A stretch of 64,000 nucleotides of DNA from Arbacia lixula. Its lineage: Eukaryota > Echinodermata > Echinoidea > Arbacioida > Arbaciidae. Of this stretch, positions 49,601 to 60,515 are shown one piece after another. The position numbers and the translations under genes were made by a program. The notes below the pieces were generated by a model. It saw nothing but the letters and a program-made list of their open reading frames with translations, searched no databases and was not told the DNA's origin. The stretch is taken from contig CAVLGW020000019.1 in NCBI GenBank assembly GCA_963669155.1, positions 62,001-126,000 on the forward strand, given 5' to 3'. Numbering within the stretch: the first letter of the stretch is position 1; every line of letters begins with the position of its first letter.

Positions 49601-50712
49601 ACTATAGGTGATGCCCAAGGACTTGAACTCTCCCGGATGATACTGTGTTCCAGCAGCTGTCGGAGATGATCTTTCACATCCTTAAACATCTGTGGAGGGA
49701 TCCTTCGGAATGGCTCCTTATGTGGGGGAGCACTACCTGTTGGAATGTCATGTTGAATGAGACTTGTACGTCCATAGTCGTCACTGCCCTTGGAGAACGC
49801 CTGTCGATGCTTTTGGAGGAGTGTTTTGACCTGTTCGGCTTCATGTTTACTCAGACCCTTTGTGTTGACGTCAATGGATGAGATTGCCTCATCTACCTCA
49901 TCGCTGCCATCGTCAATGATCATCTGAAGTGTCTGAGCATCTACTTGATCGAGGTCCACTCCTCGTCTGGTCAAGACACTATTCTCTTCAATGGCTTGGA
50001 AACTCCCCAGCTGGTTCGATCTAGTCAGGTAGATGTCCCGTGGGCTAGGGTTTGCGATTCGCACCGGTAGAATTCCCCTCCTGGCGATGACCACTGACCT
50101 TGCGATGCCAACACCTCCTGGCAAACCACCCTCTGGTCTCGCTTCCGTCAACCCCAGGACCTCTTTGGCACTCTGTGCTGCATGGCAAAAGCCGCGAACT
50201 ATGACCTCATGGCCAGCTTTCACCCTCACTCTGGAATCAGCCAAACGGATGATGTGCTTGTCTCCCCTCTTGAATGCTTCCTGATGATGCGTGACTGTCA
50301 AGACTCTCCGCCACGTCTCGTCTCTCCGAACTCTCTCTGACTTCAGGTACTGCTCTCCCATCTCGCTGAACAGCTGTTTCCTGCACTTCTCAATGACGTT
50401 CATCCCGAGAAGGCAGGGCGAGGAGGAAGAGGGTGACTTCTCCACAACCAACATGCTTACTAGTCCAAGGTTTTCTCCAAGGACTGCGACATCCAGTGTT
50501 ACACATCCTAAGTATGGAATAGCTAGTCCATTTGCTCCTTTCAATCTGAGCCATGGCACCTCCTCGGTCCATAGCCCATCCTGGTGGAGCAACTCCAGGC
50601 ATTCCTTGGAGATTGTAGACACCTGGGAGCCTGTATCTAGGATGCAAGTCACCTCAGCACCATTGATTCTAGCTTTGGCTAGCAGGTGTCCACCAACAAT
50701 CGGAGGTCGCAA
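46699..50712 (-). CDS. pol polyprotein of the Ty3/Gypsy element
   Basis: A 1337-residue frame. An aspartic protease motif D-T-G-S lies at 26-29. The reverse transcriptase has LDLASG around 419-424 and YLDD at 482-485. RNase H has D641 and D711. The integrase has an HHCC zinc-binding region (H875, H880, C907, C910) and a D-D-35-E core (D942, D1001, E1037). The C-terminal ~200 residues are acidic and proline-rich, and I recognise no chromodomain. The first ATG is at 50712; the true beginning of pol may lie a little upstream, since the family usually expresses it from gag. It looks whole. Confidence 0.95.
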   Translation of the reverse strand: MRPPIVGGHLLAKARINGAEVTCILDTGSQVSTISKECLELLHQDGLWTEEVPWLRLKGANGLAIPYLGCVTLDVAVLGENLGLVSMLVVEKSPSSSSPCLLGMNVIEKCRKQLFSEMGEQYLKSERVRRDETWRRVLTVTHHQEAFKRGDKHIIRLADSRVRVKAGHEVIVRGFCHAAQSAKEVLGLTEARPEGGLPGGVGIARSVVIARRGILPVRIANPSPRDIYLTRSNQLGSFQAIEENSVLTRRGVDLDQVDAQTLQMIIDDGSDEVDEAISSIDVNTKGLSKHEAEQVKTLLQKHRQAFSKGSDDYGRTSLIQHDIPTGSAPPHKEPFRRIPPQMFKDVKDHLRQLLEHSIIRESSSPWASPIVLVKKGDGSIRLCVDYRKLNAKTRKDAYPLPRIEESLDALGQATFFSTLDLASGYWQVEMAEEDKTKTAFTTPMGLFEFNRMPFGLSNAPATFQRLMQRCLGDLNFETVLIYLDDIVIFSKDFSSHLDNLDKVLTRLSSAGLKVKPSKCHLFKDKVQYLGHVISADGVATDPDKCEAVRTWSTPTSAREVRKFLGFVGYYRRFIQDFSKIAKPLFALIGQPKKRKGVRAPPRPFLWTQECQSAFDSLRQCLVTAPVLSYPDFSRPFLVYTDASGHGLGAVLAQEHDGRERVIAYASRSLRKAEKNDDHYSAFKLELLALKWAVCEKFKDYLWGSEVTVYTDHRPLLHFHKADLGATEQRWAGRLANFRLSIKHRPGKSNGNADALSRLPPPEVTEEPHQNDPDQESEEVECMEIRTNFSTLAAQRQTEDPGIVQIAQLLRENRRPSPSVIKTGSRGFKKLVNEWPKLDVIDGVLYRQHFSPRERVSYQQLVVPRGLRREVFTRTHKEAGHLGADRTLEMVRRDWYWPYMAKDVMDWCAQCMACSLKKGSSSPPKAPLVSISTSYPLQLVAVDYLTLHKSAGGYENVLVIVDHFTKLSVAVPTRDQTAHTTAHALWKYFIQVYGFPGRLHSDQGRNFLAQVIEELCMLYGAGKSHTTAYHPQGNGACERFNRTLINLVRALDEEKRSRWPQFLGELVFSYNNTVHRTTGYTPFFLMFGRHGRLPLHLTSEDAGAQSTEPTTHWVQDHCSRLTAVREIAQKESEKARGRQKNAYDRKVMDVPLTAGERVLVRERSRRNQKKIGNFWSPYPHIVVGRPDEQLPVYTIKPENKEGPERTVHRNELKPCFFPMEEENPETAPAVVEEQAQHDIPPEEERHPGVYPVFDVPPLPRHEPSPPGIEEESLPHATPPFIDFNVGSPTEQEEQIDPLPALDSPPPLPARSSIRSNRGVPPERYTAPLFIVEEEIVYV

Positions 50713-50795
50713 TGTATGTGGTTGTGGGGGCAGAGAACGTTTTGTTGTTGGGTCTGGTTTCCTTTCCGGGACGTGACCCTCCGTCCCGGAGCATC

Positions 50796-51791
50796 CTAGT
50801 TTCCCGCCTGCCAGTAATGGTCCTGGTCATGCTGAGAAGCTCGTGGAGGCTGACGGGATCGGTTTGATGGTGGACGCCGCCATCCACGGGACGGTTGGTC
50901 GCAGTTCCTGGCAAAGTGGCCCGGCCTGTCGCAGTTGTAACAGACGTTGTCCTTGTTCGGTATAAGCCGTCTCTGGTCATTTCCTCTAGCTTCCAGATTT
51001 GCCACCCGCCGCTGCATATCCTCCATCATCCCGAGCATTTTGTCAAGGGTCTCTGTCGCAAGAGTTTCCCGCTGAGGTTGCTTTGTTGTTGCCGACTTGG
51101 CCTCTGCCAGGAAAACGGCAGCCTCTGCCATCGTGAAGTTTTCTAGGTGGCCCTTCTCTTCTTCGGCTTCGATTTTTGTGGCCTCCTCTTTTAAGTGTGT
51201 GAAGGCCACCCGGCTATTCTGCCTCCAATAGCGACAGACAGAGACCTTCACCGGCCCCTGTCGGAGGCCCTCAACAAAACAACTGCACAGCAGCTCCTCC
51301 ATGTTTCTTACTACATCGGGCTGGCAGGCCTCGATTTTCTTGCCCAGCTCCTGAAGAGCTAACGCATAGCTCCGCGTGCTTTCATTCCTACCCTGTACTC
51401 GGGAATGAAGCTGGCCCATCAGGGAGGCGAGGGTGCTCTTCGGTGCAAAGAGCCCCTTAAGTGCTTTGAATATCTCCTCCCCTGATTGTCTCTCCCGGTC
51501 AGGCAGGACAAGGATCTCTCTCCTGGCATCACCTGCCAGGTGATGGAGGATGATTTCCACCTTCTGGTCATCAGGGGTCCTCCATGCCCTGAAGGCAGCT
51601 TCCACCCTGCGAACCCATTCGCCAATGTTCGGCTCCACTCCCGACTGGTCTCCAGTGAAAATGGGAATATTTATAAACAGGGGAACGTAGCTAACTGGCA
51701 TCATGGGGTTGGGGGCTGCAGCTTGAGGTGTAATCCCCCCAGCCACATTACTAGTGTCCGCTTGGGTAGCCTGCTCGTTAATGGGGTCCAT
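50796..51791 (-). CDS. gag of the Ty3/Gypsy element
   Basis: A 331-residue structural protein that would form the particle and bind the element RNA. The N-terminal half has the helical retrotransposon-gag pattern, including W59 of the IGEWVRRVEAAF segment and a GLFAPKSTLASL-type region near residues 113-124. A CCHC zinc knuckle (C-x2-C-x4-H-x4-C) lies at 284-297, followed by a basic tail. It is separate from pol in the sequence as given. Many Ty3/Gypsy elements express pol by frameshifting or read-through from gag. Confidence 0.92.
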   Translation of the reverse strand: MDPINEQATQADTSNVAGGITPQAAAPNPMMPVSYVPLFINIPIFTGDQSGVEPNIGEWVRRVEAAFRAWRTPDDQKVEIILHHLAGDARREILVLPDRERQSGEEIFKALKGLFAPKSTLASLMGQLHSRVQGRNESTRSYALALQELGKKIEACQPDVVRNMEELLCSCFVEGLRQGPVKVSVCRYWRQNSRVAFTHLKEEATKIEAEEEKGHLENFTMAEAAVFLAEAKSATTKQPQRETLATETLDKMLGMMEDMQRRVANLEARGNDQRRLIPNKDNVCYNCDRPGHFARNCDQPSRGWRRPPSNRSRQPPRASQHDQDHYWQAGN

Positions 51792-52347
51792 GCTGACTCA
51801 ATGCTAAAATGTTTCAACCCAATTTGAAATATATTATTATGATTCTGTTTCCTCTCCGTAAGTATACACTGGATTAAGATCACAATAACCTTATCAGCAG
51901 CGACAAAGCAACCCTTTTAACTTGTTAACAACAAAAAAAAAAAACCTGCGCAATCTAGGTGCATTAAAATACACCAGGAACAGTAGGGAGGTAACTGGCA
52001 AAAATCAGATATAGATAATACTGCTTTAGCTCCTTTAAATAGGCAAAATTATATTCTTAAGCCACAATAACAACCAGATTGGACAAGCTATCCCTCTTTA
52101 AACATTGCCGCCTTTCAATAGCAGGAATACTACTGATTTGACCTGAACAATGTTAAATTGAATTGGATCACACAATGTTTGTTTTGATCCGCTCTCCAAA
52201 TATGCTTTGTCCAACTTAGTGTTTTACAAGCCGTGGCAAACGCATAAAAGACAATACAGCCAACAAGATAGACAATGTGGAGAAATGGAGAGTTATTAAA
52301 AATAATTAACGGAAACCTCTCGCCGAACTTCAATAATCGATTTCGAA
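51792..52347 (-). other. Untranslated leader of the Ty3/Gypsy element
   Basis: About 555 bases between the primer binding site and the gag start. No convincing coding. This is where packaging and leader signals would lie in the family, but none can be identified by eye. Confidence 0.6.
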
Positions 52348-52365
52348 ATCCCACTCCTGACACCA
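52348..52365 (-). other. Primer binding site complementary to tRNA-Leu
   Basis: On the minus strand, seven bases inside the 5' LTR, TGGTGTCAGGAGTGGGAT is complementary to the CCA end and T arm of a common metazoan tRNA-Leu type (3' end ATCCCACTCCTGACA plus CCA). tRNA-Leu priming is known for several Ty3/Gypsy lineages. Confidence 0.85.
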
Positions 52366-52372
52366 AATTTTA

Positions 52373-53443
52373 TGTAAGCACTCGCTAGTCACTTACAGGG
52401 GTTCGATTACTGTTACTGATTATCAAAGGAGAAACAAACAATTAAGTATGTTTATGGCTCAGGCGAGAGGTTTATTAATAGTGATACATTTATCTTGAAC
52501 AGAGGGTGATATAGAATATTAAATACATACAGCTTGCTGGTCCAAAGAGTCGGGAGATAATATATATAATAAACAGGAATACAGTCCACGCGGTTGAAAT
52601 AATGACAATGAGTGGCCACTCTTAAAAGACGCGATGAATTTCAGTCAATGCAGCTCGCGAGTACATGTACCCTGGCAGCACGCGAAGGTCCGAGGTTGGC
52701 GTGCGTTCTGGTCCACCCACAGCATGCACAAGCGGCTCCGTCCGAATAGATACTAGTTTGGGGATTCTGCAAAGCGTTCTCACACAGTTGTGAATTACGG
52801 GAAAAGCAATGTTAATTTCTTCTAAATCAGGAACAGCGTCCGACGTCAGGTCAACTCCTCCTTTAATGAAGTATACTTTAACTATCAACTTATAACTCCA
52901 CTTATAACTCGGCTACTCCACAACGTTCTTGGTTACACCAACAAACACCAACTTTACAATAATTCTACTTTAACAGGCTACAGGCAACTATATACAGGTA
53001 TCTACACTTCTGCCTCTCTTGACTTCCAATACTAAACTAAACTCGTTTGTACATCATGCTACATATACTACCCCAAGACTCTCTCTTCAAAGGGTGATGC
53101 AAAAACATGAGTAGGGGAGGAGACAAACAAAACCATTAAGAAACAAGCAATGGAATGTCCAGCGAGAAAAAGATGAAGGACATACGTGTATCGGATTCCG
53201 ATATATAACAGATCCTGGCAAAAAGAGAGAAGAGGAGAGAACAGGGGCAGGATTCCACCCGGGAGGTCCCTGATTCCACTTAACTGACCACAGCTCTCCG
53301 CACTGGACATATCCTAACTCTCTGAACAACAGTTTTATTGTTTTTGCCTTGGGAGTGCTTTGACTCACAAAATACATACTTTCTATCTATGTACTCCTCT
53401 GTGCTAATATGTTTCTAGTATGCAGTGACTTCCACTGCTTACA
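52373..53443 (-). repeat. 5' LTR of the Ty3/Gypsy element
   Basis: This 1071-base terminal repeat is the upstream LTR for the minus-strand element. It is bounded by TGTAAGCA and TGCTTACA, a short inverted repeat at the LTR ends. Short open frames inside it occur in both LTRs and are not called as genes. Confidence 0.95.
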
Positions 53444-53447
53444 TATG
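53444..53447. repeat. Target site duplication TATG (right copy)
   Basis: The second copy of the four bases duplicated when the LTR element inserted. The array unit resumes directly with CCTCACTTTG. Confidence 0.92.
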
Positions 53448-53740
53448 CCTCACTTTGTCATTCTCTTTGAGATTTTCTTTCCAATTCTTTTTTCTCTCAC
53501 CCCATTCTCTTACATGACTATTAATCACGTTAGCATAAACATGTTACCATTTAGGAAATTCTCTGAAATTTTAGTATAATAGGTGCCCTATGAGCTTTCT
53601 TGAGCGCTGTCTCACATTGCTTATGGATAGTTGGTGTCACGAATGAAGGTCTATAGTTCACCGTGCATTTTCCAGCCCATGTCTGTGCATGAATTTGCCA
53701 ATGCAGACCACCTGATACTTGTCCACAAGTATGTCTCGTT

Positions 53741-55377
53741 AGGTGGTCTGTCGCCAACGACAGATCACCTCTTAATTTCGTTAGAATTTTCTTTCTTTAT
53801 TATTTATTTATTTATTTTTATTCCAAATTTTTGTGACATGGATATCTCAACAATGCATAAGCCATATTTCATGAAATGTTCATCATGTATGGACATATAT
53901 GTGAACATGTTACAGCAACATTTTCAAGGTCATGACGTCATCGTGACGTCATCTACGAGCAGTTTAATGAAAAACTATTACCTCATGTAGCTCTAGAACT
54001 GGTCATCTCTGTGTAATGAAATTTGACATGCATATAATTAATGAGTAGCTAATTAATTTCATTGAAAAAAAACGCGCGCGTACGCGTACGTTAGTGCAAA
54101 AACGCGCGCGCAAAATTTTAAAATGCTCTAAATCAACTCAAAATTGTTTTGCATATGTTTCAGGCCATTTCTAGCATTTCAAAAATTTCCGCGCGTGCGC
54201 GCGCGTTCGCGCGTTTTTTCGTGCGTAACGCGAACAAAACGTCAAAATTCTGTTTTTTTACTGGATTCATGTTACTGACACTACATACAACACATCCTGT
54301 CATTTTGAGCCATTTCCATGCAATAACAAGGTCGTGCGGGTGCGTCAAAGTTCAAAGTCTGCGCGTGCGTCAATACGTTTTTGTGTGCAAATATTGCAAA
54401 AAACATGACTACCTTCAATCGGCCATAGCTCTTCAGAATGGCCGGTGACCCCCAATTTTTTTTCAATATTCTGAAAGAGTGGGAAATGTAGATGTGATTC
54501 AATGTTCGATTTACCTTTTAAATTTATGTTGATGTCATCATATTGCCATATGAATCGAAAAAATGATTTTTCATGTATGACGTCATGAACTTTTTTACCC
54601 GCTTTTGTGTATCTCAGTAATTCATGGTCAATTTTCTCCCAAATTTCAGTATGTTGTAGCTGAGACCTCGCTCCATGGTAGGAGTTGCCTTCATTTTTCA
54701 TTTTGATGACGTCTTCACGGTGTAAATTTCATTATACGCATGAATGTCAAAATCGCACTTCCGTGTTATGTCAATGGAAGTGGTATTTATGAAATGACAT
54801 GACGAGCTTCTAGGAGATGTATCTCACTAATATGTCAAGCTTTCACTCTGAAATTTCAGTATGTTGTAGCTGAGTCTACGAGCTTTCCGGAACGTTGTCT
54901 CCATTTTTTAATCAGATGTCGGGATCATGGTGAAATTTCAGCTTGAATATCGATTTCTTAATCATTCTAGCCCCTGCTGGGCATTACGTGTTAAGTGAAT
55001 GGGAAGATTTGTGGCTCAATAGGTAAGGCGCCGTTTTAAGATCTCGAGGCCCCCGGTTCGATTCCTGGCGTGGGTAGGGTCAACTTTTGCATTCCTTTTG
55101 CAATGTTTATTTTGCCATCTTCTTCTGTTCTATGCCTCACTTTGTCATTCTCTTTGAGATTTTCTTTCCAATTCTTTTTTCTCTCACCCCATTCTCTTAC
55201 ATGACTATTAATCACGTTAGCATAAACATGTTACCATTTAGGAAATTCTCTGAAATTTTAGTATAATAGGTGCCCTATGAGCTTTCTTGAGCGATGTCTC
55301 ACATTGCTTATGGATAGATGGTGTTACGAATGAAGGTCTATAGTCCAGCTTATACTTGTCCACAAGTATGTCTCGTT
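53741..55377 (+). mobile_element. HINE-like unit 25 (subfamily A)
   Basis: A T hairpin at 53741-53770 directly follows the previous tail. B box at 55055-55065. The 3' motif is deleted as in units 6, 7, 11 and 14, and the following unit has three hairpins. Confidence 0.87.
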
Positions 55378-57197
55378 AGGTGGTCTGCCATGCCATGGCA
55401 GATCACCTCTTGTTTTTGTCCGAATTTTCTTTCTTTATTATTAGGTGGTCTGCCATGCCATGGCAGATCACCTCTTGTTTTTGTCCGAATTTTCTTTCTT
55501 TATTAGGTGGTCTGCCATGCAGATCACCTTTTGTTTTCGTCCGAATTTTCTTTCTTTATTATTATTATTTATTTATTTATTTATTTTTATTCCTAATTTT
55601 TGTGGCATTGATATCTCAACATTGCATGGACAATTTTTCATGAAATCTTTATCATCTATTGCTATATACGTGAACATGTTCCAGCAAGATTTTCAAGGTC
55701 ATGACGTTATCGTGACGTCATCTACGAGCAATTAAATGAAAATCTATTATCTCATGTAGCTCTAGAACTAGTCATCTCTGTGTAATGAAATTTGGCATGC
55801 ATATAATTAATGAGTAGCCAATTAATTTCAATGAATAAAAACGCGCGCGTACGCGTAAGTTAGTGCAAAAACGCGCGCGCAAAATTTATAAATGCTCCAA
55901 ATCAACTCAAAATTGTTTTGCATATGTTTCAGGCCATTTCTAGCATTTCAAAAATTTCCGCGCGTGCGCGCGCGTTCGCGCGTTTTTCCGTGCGTAACGC
56001 GAACAAAACGTCAAAATGCGGTTTTTTTACTGGAGTCATGTTACTGACACTACATACAACACATCCTGTCATTTTGAGCCATTTCCATGCAATAACAAGG
56101 TCGTGCGGGTGCGTCAAAGTTCAAAGTCTGCGCGCGCGTCAATACGTTTTTGTGTGCAAATATTGCAAAAAACATGACTACCTTTCAATCGGCCATAGCT
56201 CTTCAGAATGGCTGGTGACCCCCAATTTTTTTTCAATATTCTGAAAGAGTGGGAAATGTAGATGTGATTTAATGTTCGATTTACCTTTTAAATTTATGTT
56301 GATGTCATCATATTGCCATATGAATCGAAAAAATGATTTTTCATGTATGACGTCATGAACTTTTTTACCCGCTTTTGGGTATCTCAGTAATCCATGGTCA
56401 ATTTTCTCCCAAATTTCAGTATGTTGTAGCTGAGACCTCGCTCCATAGTAGGAGTTGCCTTCATTTTTCATTTTGATGACGTCTTCACGGTGTAAATTTC
56501 ATTATACGCATGAATGTCAAAATCGCACTTCCGTGTTATGTCAATGGAAGTGGTATTTATGAAATGACATGACGAGCTTCTAGGAGATGTATCTCACTAA
56601 TATGTCAAGCTTTCACTCTGAAATTTCAGTATGTTGTAGCTGAGTCTACGAGCTTTCCGGAACGTTGTCTCCATTTTTTAATCAGATGTCGGGATCATGG
56701 TGAAATTTCAGCTTGAATATCGATTTCTTAATCATTCTAGCCCCTGCTGGGCATTACGTGTTAAGTGAATGGGAAGATTTGTGGCTCAATAGGTAAGGCG
56801 CCGTTTTAAGATCTCGAGGCCCCCGGTTCGATTCCTGGCGTGGGTAGGGTCAACTTTTGCATTCCTTTTGCAATGTTTATTTTGCCATCTTCTTCTGTTC
56901 TATGCCTCACTTTGTCATTCTCTTTGAGATTTTCTTTCCAATTCTTTTTTCTCTCACCCCATTCTCTTACATGACTATTAATCACGTTAGCATAAACATG
57001 TTACCATTTAGGAAATTCTCTGAAATTTTAGTATAATAGGTGCCCTATGAGCTTTCTTGAGCGCTGTCTCACATTGCTTATGGATAGTTGGTGTCACGAA
57101 TGAAGGTCTATAGTTCACCGTGCATTTTCCAGCCCATGTCTGTGCATGAATTTGCCAATGCAGACCACCTGATACTTGTCCACAAGTATGTCTCGTT
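55378..57197 (+). mobile_element. HINE-like unit 26 (mosaic: divergent 5' part, typical A 3' part)
   Basis: Three M hairpins start at 55378, 55443 and 55505; the third is shortened to 25 bases. From about 55560 to 56200 the body departs from A (for example TGTGGCATTGATATC and the AATGAATAAAAACG stretch). From about 56240 it follows the A consensus closely. B box at 56825-56835. This looks like recombination or gene conversion between an older and a younger copy. Confidence 0.84.
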
Positions 57198-58892
57198 TAT
57201 TTATTAGGTGGTCTGTCGCCAACGACAGATCACCTCTTAATTTCGTTAGAATTTTCTTTCTTTATTATTTATTTATTTATTTTTATTCCAAATTTTTGTG
57301 ACATGGATATCTCAACAATGCATGGGCCATATTTCATGAAATGTTCATCATGTATGGACATATATGTGAACATGTTACAGCAACATTTTCAAGGTCATGA
57401 CGTCATCGTGACGTCATCTACGAGCAGTTTAATGAAAAACTATTACCTCATGTAGCTCTAGAACTGGTCATCTCTGTGTAATGAAATTTGACATGCATAT
57501 AATTAATGAGTAGCTAATTAATTTCATTGAAAAAAAACGCGCGCGTACGCGTACGTTAGTGCAAAAACGCGCGCGCAAAATTTTAAAATGCTCCAAATCA
57601 ACTCAAAATTGTTTTGCATATGTTTCAGGCCATTTCTAGCATTTCAAAAATTTCCGCGCGTGCGCGCGCGTTCGCGCGTTTTTTCGTGCGTAACGCGAAC
57701 AAAACGTCAAAATTCTGTTTTTTTACTGGATTCATGTTACTGACACTACATACAACACATCCTGTCATTTTGAGCCATTTCCATGCAATAACAAGGTCGT
57801 GCGGGTGCGTCAAAGTTCAAAGTCTGCGCGTGCGTCAATACGTTTTTGTGTGCAAATATTGCAAAAAACATGACTACCTTCAATCGGCCATAGCTCTTCA
57901 GAATGGCCGGTGACCCCCAATTTTTTTTCAATATTCTAAAAGAGTGGGAAATGTAGATGTGATTTAATGTTCGATTTACCTTTTAAATTTATGTTCATGT
58001 CATCATATTGCCATATGAATCGAAAAAATGATTTTTCATGTATGACGTCATGAACTTTTTTACCCGCTTTTGTGTATCTCAGTAATTCATGGTCAATTTT
58101 CTCCCAAATTTCAGTATGTTGTAGCTGAGACCTCGCTCCATAGTAGGAGTTGCCTTCATTTTTCATTTTGATGACGTCTTCACGGTGTAAATTTCATTAT
58201 ACGCATGAATGTCAAAATCGCACTTCCGTGTTATGTCAATGGAAGTGGTATTTATGAAATGACATGACGAGCTTCTAGGAGATGTATCTCACTAATATGT
58301 CAAGCTTTCACTCTGAAATTTCAGTATGTTGTAGCTGAGTCTACGAGCTTTCCGGAACGTTGTCTCCATTTTTTAATCAGATGTCGGGATCATGGTGAAA
58401 TTTCAGCTTGAATATCGATTTCTTAATCATTCTAGCCCCTGCTGGGCATTACGTGTTAAGTGAATGGGAAGATTTGTGGCTCAATAGGTAAGGCGCCGTT
58501 TTAAGATCTCGAGGCCCCCGGTTCGATTCCTGGCGTGGGTAGGGTCAACTTTTGCATTCCTTTTGCAATGTTTATTTTGCCATCTTCTTCTGTTCTATGC
58601 CTCACTTTGTCTTTCTCTTTGAGATTTTCTTTCCAATTCTTTTTTCTCTCACCCCATTCTCTTACATGACTATTAATCACGTTAGCATAAACATGTTACC
58701 ATTTAGGAAATTCTCTGAAATTTTAGTATAATAGGTGCCCTATGAGCTTTCTTGAGCGCTGTCTCACATTGCTTATGGATAGTTGGTGTCACGAATGAAG
58801 GTCTATAGTTCACCGTGCATTTTCCAGCCCATGTCTGTGCATGAATTTGCCAATGCAGACCACCTGATACTTGTCCACAAGTATGTCTCGTT
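57198..58892 (+). mobile_element. HINE-like unit 27 (subfamily A)
   Basis: A T hairpin at 57206-57235 after a short TTTA spacer. B box at 58520-58530. 3' terminus intact. Confidence 0.87.
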
Positions 58893-60515
58893 ATTTATTT
58901 ATTTTTATTCCAAATTTTTGTGACATGGATATCTCAACAATGCATAGGCCATATTTCATGAAATGTTAATCATGTATGGACATATATGTGAACATGTTAC
59001 AGCAACATTTTCAAGGTCATGACGTCATCGTGACGTCATCTACGAGCAGTTTAATGAAAAACTATTACCTCATGTAGCTCTAGAACTGGTCATCTCTGTG
59101 TAATGAAATTTGACATGCATATAATTAATGAGTAGCTAATTAATTTCATTGAAAAAAAAACGCGCGCGTACGCGTACGTTAGTGCAAAAACGCGCGCGCA
59201 AAATTTTAAAATGCTCCAAATCAACTCAAAATTGTTTTGCATATGTTTCGGGCCATTTCTAGCATTTCAAAAATTTCCGCGCGTGCGCGCGCGTTCGCGC
59301 GTTTTTTCGTGCGTAACGCGAACAAAACGTCAAAATTCTGTTTTTTTACTGGATTCATGTTACTGACACTACATACAACACATCCTGTCATTTTGAGCCA
59401 TTTCCATGCAATAACAAGGTCGTGCGGGTGCGTCAAAGTTCAAAGTCTGCGCGTGCGTCAATACGTTTTTGTGTGCAAATATTGCAAAAAACATGACTAC
59501 CTTCAATCGGCCATAGCTCTTCAGAATGGCCGGTGACCCCCAATTTTTTTTCAATATTCTGAAAGAGTGGGAAATGTAGATGTGATTTAATGTTCGATTT
59601 ACCTTTTAAATTTATGTTGATGTCATCATATTGCCATATGAATCGAAAAAATGATTTTTCATGTATGACGTCATGAACTTTTTTACCCGCTTTTGTGTAT
59701 CTCAGTAATTCATGGTCAATTTTCTCCCAAATTTCAGTATGTTGTAGCTGAGACCTCGCTCCATAGTAGGAGTTGCCTTCATTTTTCATTTTGATGACGT
59801 CTTCACGGTGTAAATTTCATTATACGCATGAATGTCAAAATCGCACTTCCGTGTTATGTCAATGGAAGTGGTATTTATGAAATGACATGACGAGCTTCTA
59901 GGAGATGTATCTCACTAATATGTCAAGCTTTCACTCTGAAATTTCAGTATGTTGTAGCTGAGTCTACGAGCTTTCCGGAACGTTGTCTCCATTTTTTAAT
60001 CAGATGTCGGGATCATGGTGAAATTTCAGCTTGAATATCGATTTCTTAATCATTCTAGCCCCTGCTGGGCATTACGTGTTAAGTGAATGGGAAGATTTGT
60101 GGCTCAATAGGTAAGGCGCCGTTTTAAGATCTCGAGGCCCCCGGTTCGATTCCTGGCGTGGGTAGGGTCAACTTTTGCATTCCTTTTGCAATGTTTATTT
60201 TGCCATCTTCTTCTGTTCTATGCCTCACTTTGTCATTCTCTTTGAGATTTTCTTTCCAATTCTTTTTTCTCTCACCCCATTCTCTTACATGACTATTAAT
60301 CACGTTAGCATAAACATGTTACCATTTAGGAAATTCTCTGAAATTTTAGTATAATAGGTGCCCTATGAGCTTTCTTGAGCGCTGTCTCACATTGCTTATG
60401 GATAGTTGGTGTCACGAATGAAGGTCTATAGTTCACCGTGCATTTTCCAGCCCATGTCTGTGCATGAATTTGCCAATGCAGACCACCTGATACTTGTCCA
60501 CAAGTATGTCTCGTT
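58893..60515 (+). mobile_element. HINE-like unit 28 (subfamily A)
   Basis: No hairpin; TTTA spacer only. B box at 60143-60153. 3' terminus intact. Confidence 0.86.

Larger units (their letters stand above)
45116..53443 (-). mobile_element. Ty3/Gypsy LTR retrotransposon, whole-looking, young
   Basis: An 8.3 kb element on the minus strand with two 1071-base LTRs, a primer binding site, gag, pol in protease-RT-RNase H-integrase order, and a purine-rich tract before the 3' LTR. That domain order is diagnostic of Ty3/Gypsy (Metaviridae). The LTRs start TGTAAGCA and end TGCTTACA. TATG is duplicated on both sides (45112-45115 and 53444-53447). The LTRs appear identical by eye and I see no breaks, so the insertion is recent. 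No envelope-like gene recognised. The clade within Ty3/Gypsy cannot be set from here. Confidence 0.95.
43787..53740 (+). mobile_element. HINE-like unit 24 (subfamily A), split by a Ty3/Gypsy element
   Basis: Unit sequence occupies 43787-45115 and 53448-53740 and is colinear with other A units across the insertion. The break lies in the pyrimidine-rich segment after the tRNA-like sequence (B box 45036-45046). No 5' hairpin. The 3' terminus is complete at 53740. Confidence 0.9.

Noticed and set aside
47000-50776. Plus-strand open frames opposite pol
   Set aside because: They are antisense shadows of a well-supported pol reading frame with diagnostic motifs.
52348-52365. Link between the retroelement's tRNA-Leu primer site and the array's tRNA-Leu-like segment
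   Set aside because: The array's T-arm and 3' sequences do not match the primer site; the shared tRNA identity looks coincidental.
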